NCBI GenBank assembly: GCA_018820275.1
Contig: JAHJOO010000050.1
Span: forward strand, 113,211 to 177,210
DNA from: Alphaproteobacteria bacterium
GTDB taxonomy: Bacteria; Pseudomonadota; Alphaproteobacteria; Caulobacterales; Caulobacteraceae
Direction: 5' to 3'
Length of the DNA: 64,000 nt
Shown: positions 63,469-64,000 of the stretch, one piece after another
Position numbering within the stretch: position 1 is the first letter of the stretch
How the letters are laid out: each line of letters starts with the position of its first letter
Program-made: the position numbers and the translations under genes
Notes under the pieces: generated by a model
What the model was told of the DNA's origin: nothing
The model's database searches: none
What the model saw: only the letters and a program-made list of their open reading frames with translations

Positions 63469-64000
63469 TCAGACCTTCACGTCGACGCGATCGCGCGCCG
63501 TGCCGAGGGAGAGGGAGAGGTTGATCAGTGGGGCGGCCTCGGCCCGGTCGGCGAGGTCGCGAGCGGCGGCGAACGCGCGGTTCGGGCGGCGCTCGAAGCC
63601 GTCGTGACGTGACGACGAGCCGTCGCGCTGGGAGAATTCGAGGGCGTCGCGGGACAGCTGGAAACCGGCCTGTTCGAGCTGGCGGCGCAGCTCGTCGGCC
63701 CGGCCGCGCATCTCGGCCGCCGCCGTGGGGCTGTCGAACGCCAGACGGGCGGTCAGGGAGCCGTCCTCGCCCATCTCCAGGCTGACGTCGACGCGGCCGA
63801 GATCCTCGGGCGTCAGGGCCATTTCGAAGCGGGTGTACTTGCCTTCCAGCCGCCGCACGACCTGGGCCGTGAGATCCGCCAGCGTCTCGTGGGCGACGCG
63901 GGAGAGACCGTAGGCGGGGGCTTCCGCGGCGGGTGCGGCGGGCGCCTCGGGCGCCGGCGCCTGCGTGCGCTCTGCACCGGACGCGGCCGCCGGGTCGACG
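63469..64000 (-). CDS. fliK: Flagellar hook-length control protein FliK, C-terminal part
   Basis: The gene enters from beyond the right edge; about 177 residues are visible. The C-terminal Flg_hook domain has YTRFEMALTPEDLGRVDVSLEM, LAFDSPTAAAEMRGRADELRRQLEQAGFQL and SLSLG. The upstream part is Ala/Pro-rich (QAPAPEAPAAPAAEAPA), the normal FliK linker. It measures hook length and switches export specificity. The frame is open to the window edge, so its start lies outside. Confidence 0.87.
   Translation of the reverse strand, partial: VDPAAASGAERTQAPAPEAPAAPAAEAPAYGLSRVAHETLADLTAQVVRRLEGKYTRFEMALTPEDLGRVDVSLEMGEDGSLTARLAFDSPTAAAEMRGRADELRRQLEQAGFQLSRDALEFSQRDGSSSRHDGFERRPNRAFAAARDLADRAEAAPLINLSLSLGTARDRVDVKV

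Overview
The window is very GC-rich (around 70 % in most genes) and looks like a chromosome segment from the Caulobacteraceae, most likely Brevundimonas or a close relative. The grounds are a SciP-type CtrA inhibitor with a CtrA-like box upstream, dense GANTC (CcrM-type) sites in two repeats, an aa3 oxidase subunit IV next to a split transhydrogenase, a Caulobacter-style TonB receptor with a pectin utilisation locus, and flgE-flgD-fliK on one strand. The genus is an inference; the sequence carries no 16S rRNA or tRNA that I could find.

Positions 1-28311 form a large surface-polysaccharide (O-antigen or capsule) locus. A minus-strand group (1-5510) encodes a membrane-anchored NDP-sugar dehydratase (cut by the window edge), a PIG-L deacetylase, a zinc-site methyltransferase, a cupin, an unusual fusion of a MraY/WecA-like transferase with a Gfo/Idh/MocA oxidoreductase, and a GlmU-C-like acyltransferase. 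Next come GDP-mannose and GDP-fucose synthesis (ManC-AGE fusion, Gmd, GDP-fucose synthase), asparagine synthase, a Wzy/ligase membrane protein, glycosyltransferases, O-acyltransferase, methyltransferases, an epimerase, a Wzx flippase, phosphomannomutase/phosphoglucomutase, UDP-glucose dehydrogenase and a nucleotidyltransferase. Two stretches (about 15000-16030 and about 19200-23700) are clearly more AT-rich than their neighbours. In the first, the composition changes inside genes, which points to mosaic recombination.

Positions 28337-40475 are mostly housekeeping: VanZ, a phosphatase, a TetR regulator, and a tightly coupled pnt operon (cox subunit IV, pntAA, pntAB, pntB). The pnt operon contains a DUF559 gene with inverted palindromes and a complete HEPN/MNT (HepT-MntA) pair. 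A TPR-sulfotransferase, a WYL regulator and several unknown genes follow. Positions 40475-43532 hold a RamB/ScfR-like regulator divergent from isocitrate lyase, with two GTCA...TGAC palindromes between them.

Positions 43543-45690 carry an L,D-transpeptidase-like lipoprotein and a secreted amidohydrolase. Positions 45754-54040 are a pectin/uronate regulon: a LacI regulator, an RpiB-family isomerase that appears to replace KduI, KduD, a PL1 pectate lyase, a TonB receptor and KdgK. Three copies of an operator related to TTTGACACCGGTGTCAAA tie the three promoter regions together. Positions 54079-61130 carry a sulfur-transferase/phosphatase, a thiolase, a TPR lipoprotein-like protein, an HxlR regulator, a thioesterase, a hemerythrin gene with no canonical start codon, mnmA and sciP. 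The window ends in flgE, flgD and the 3' part of fliK.
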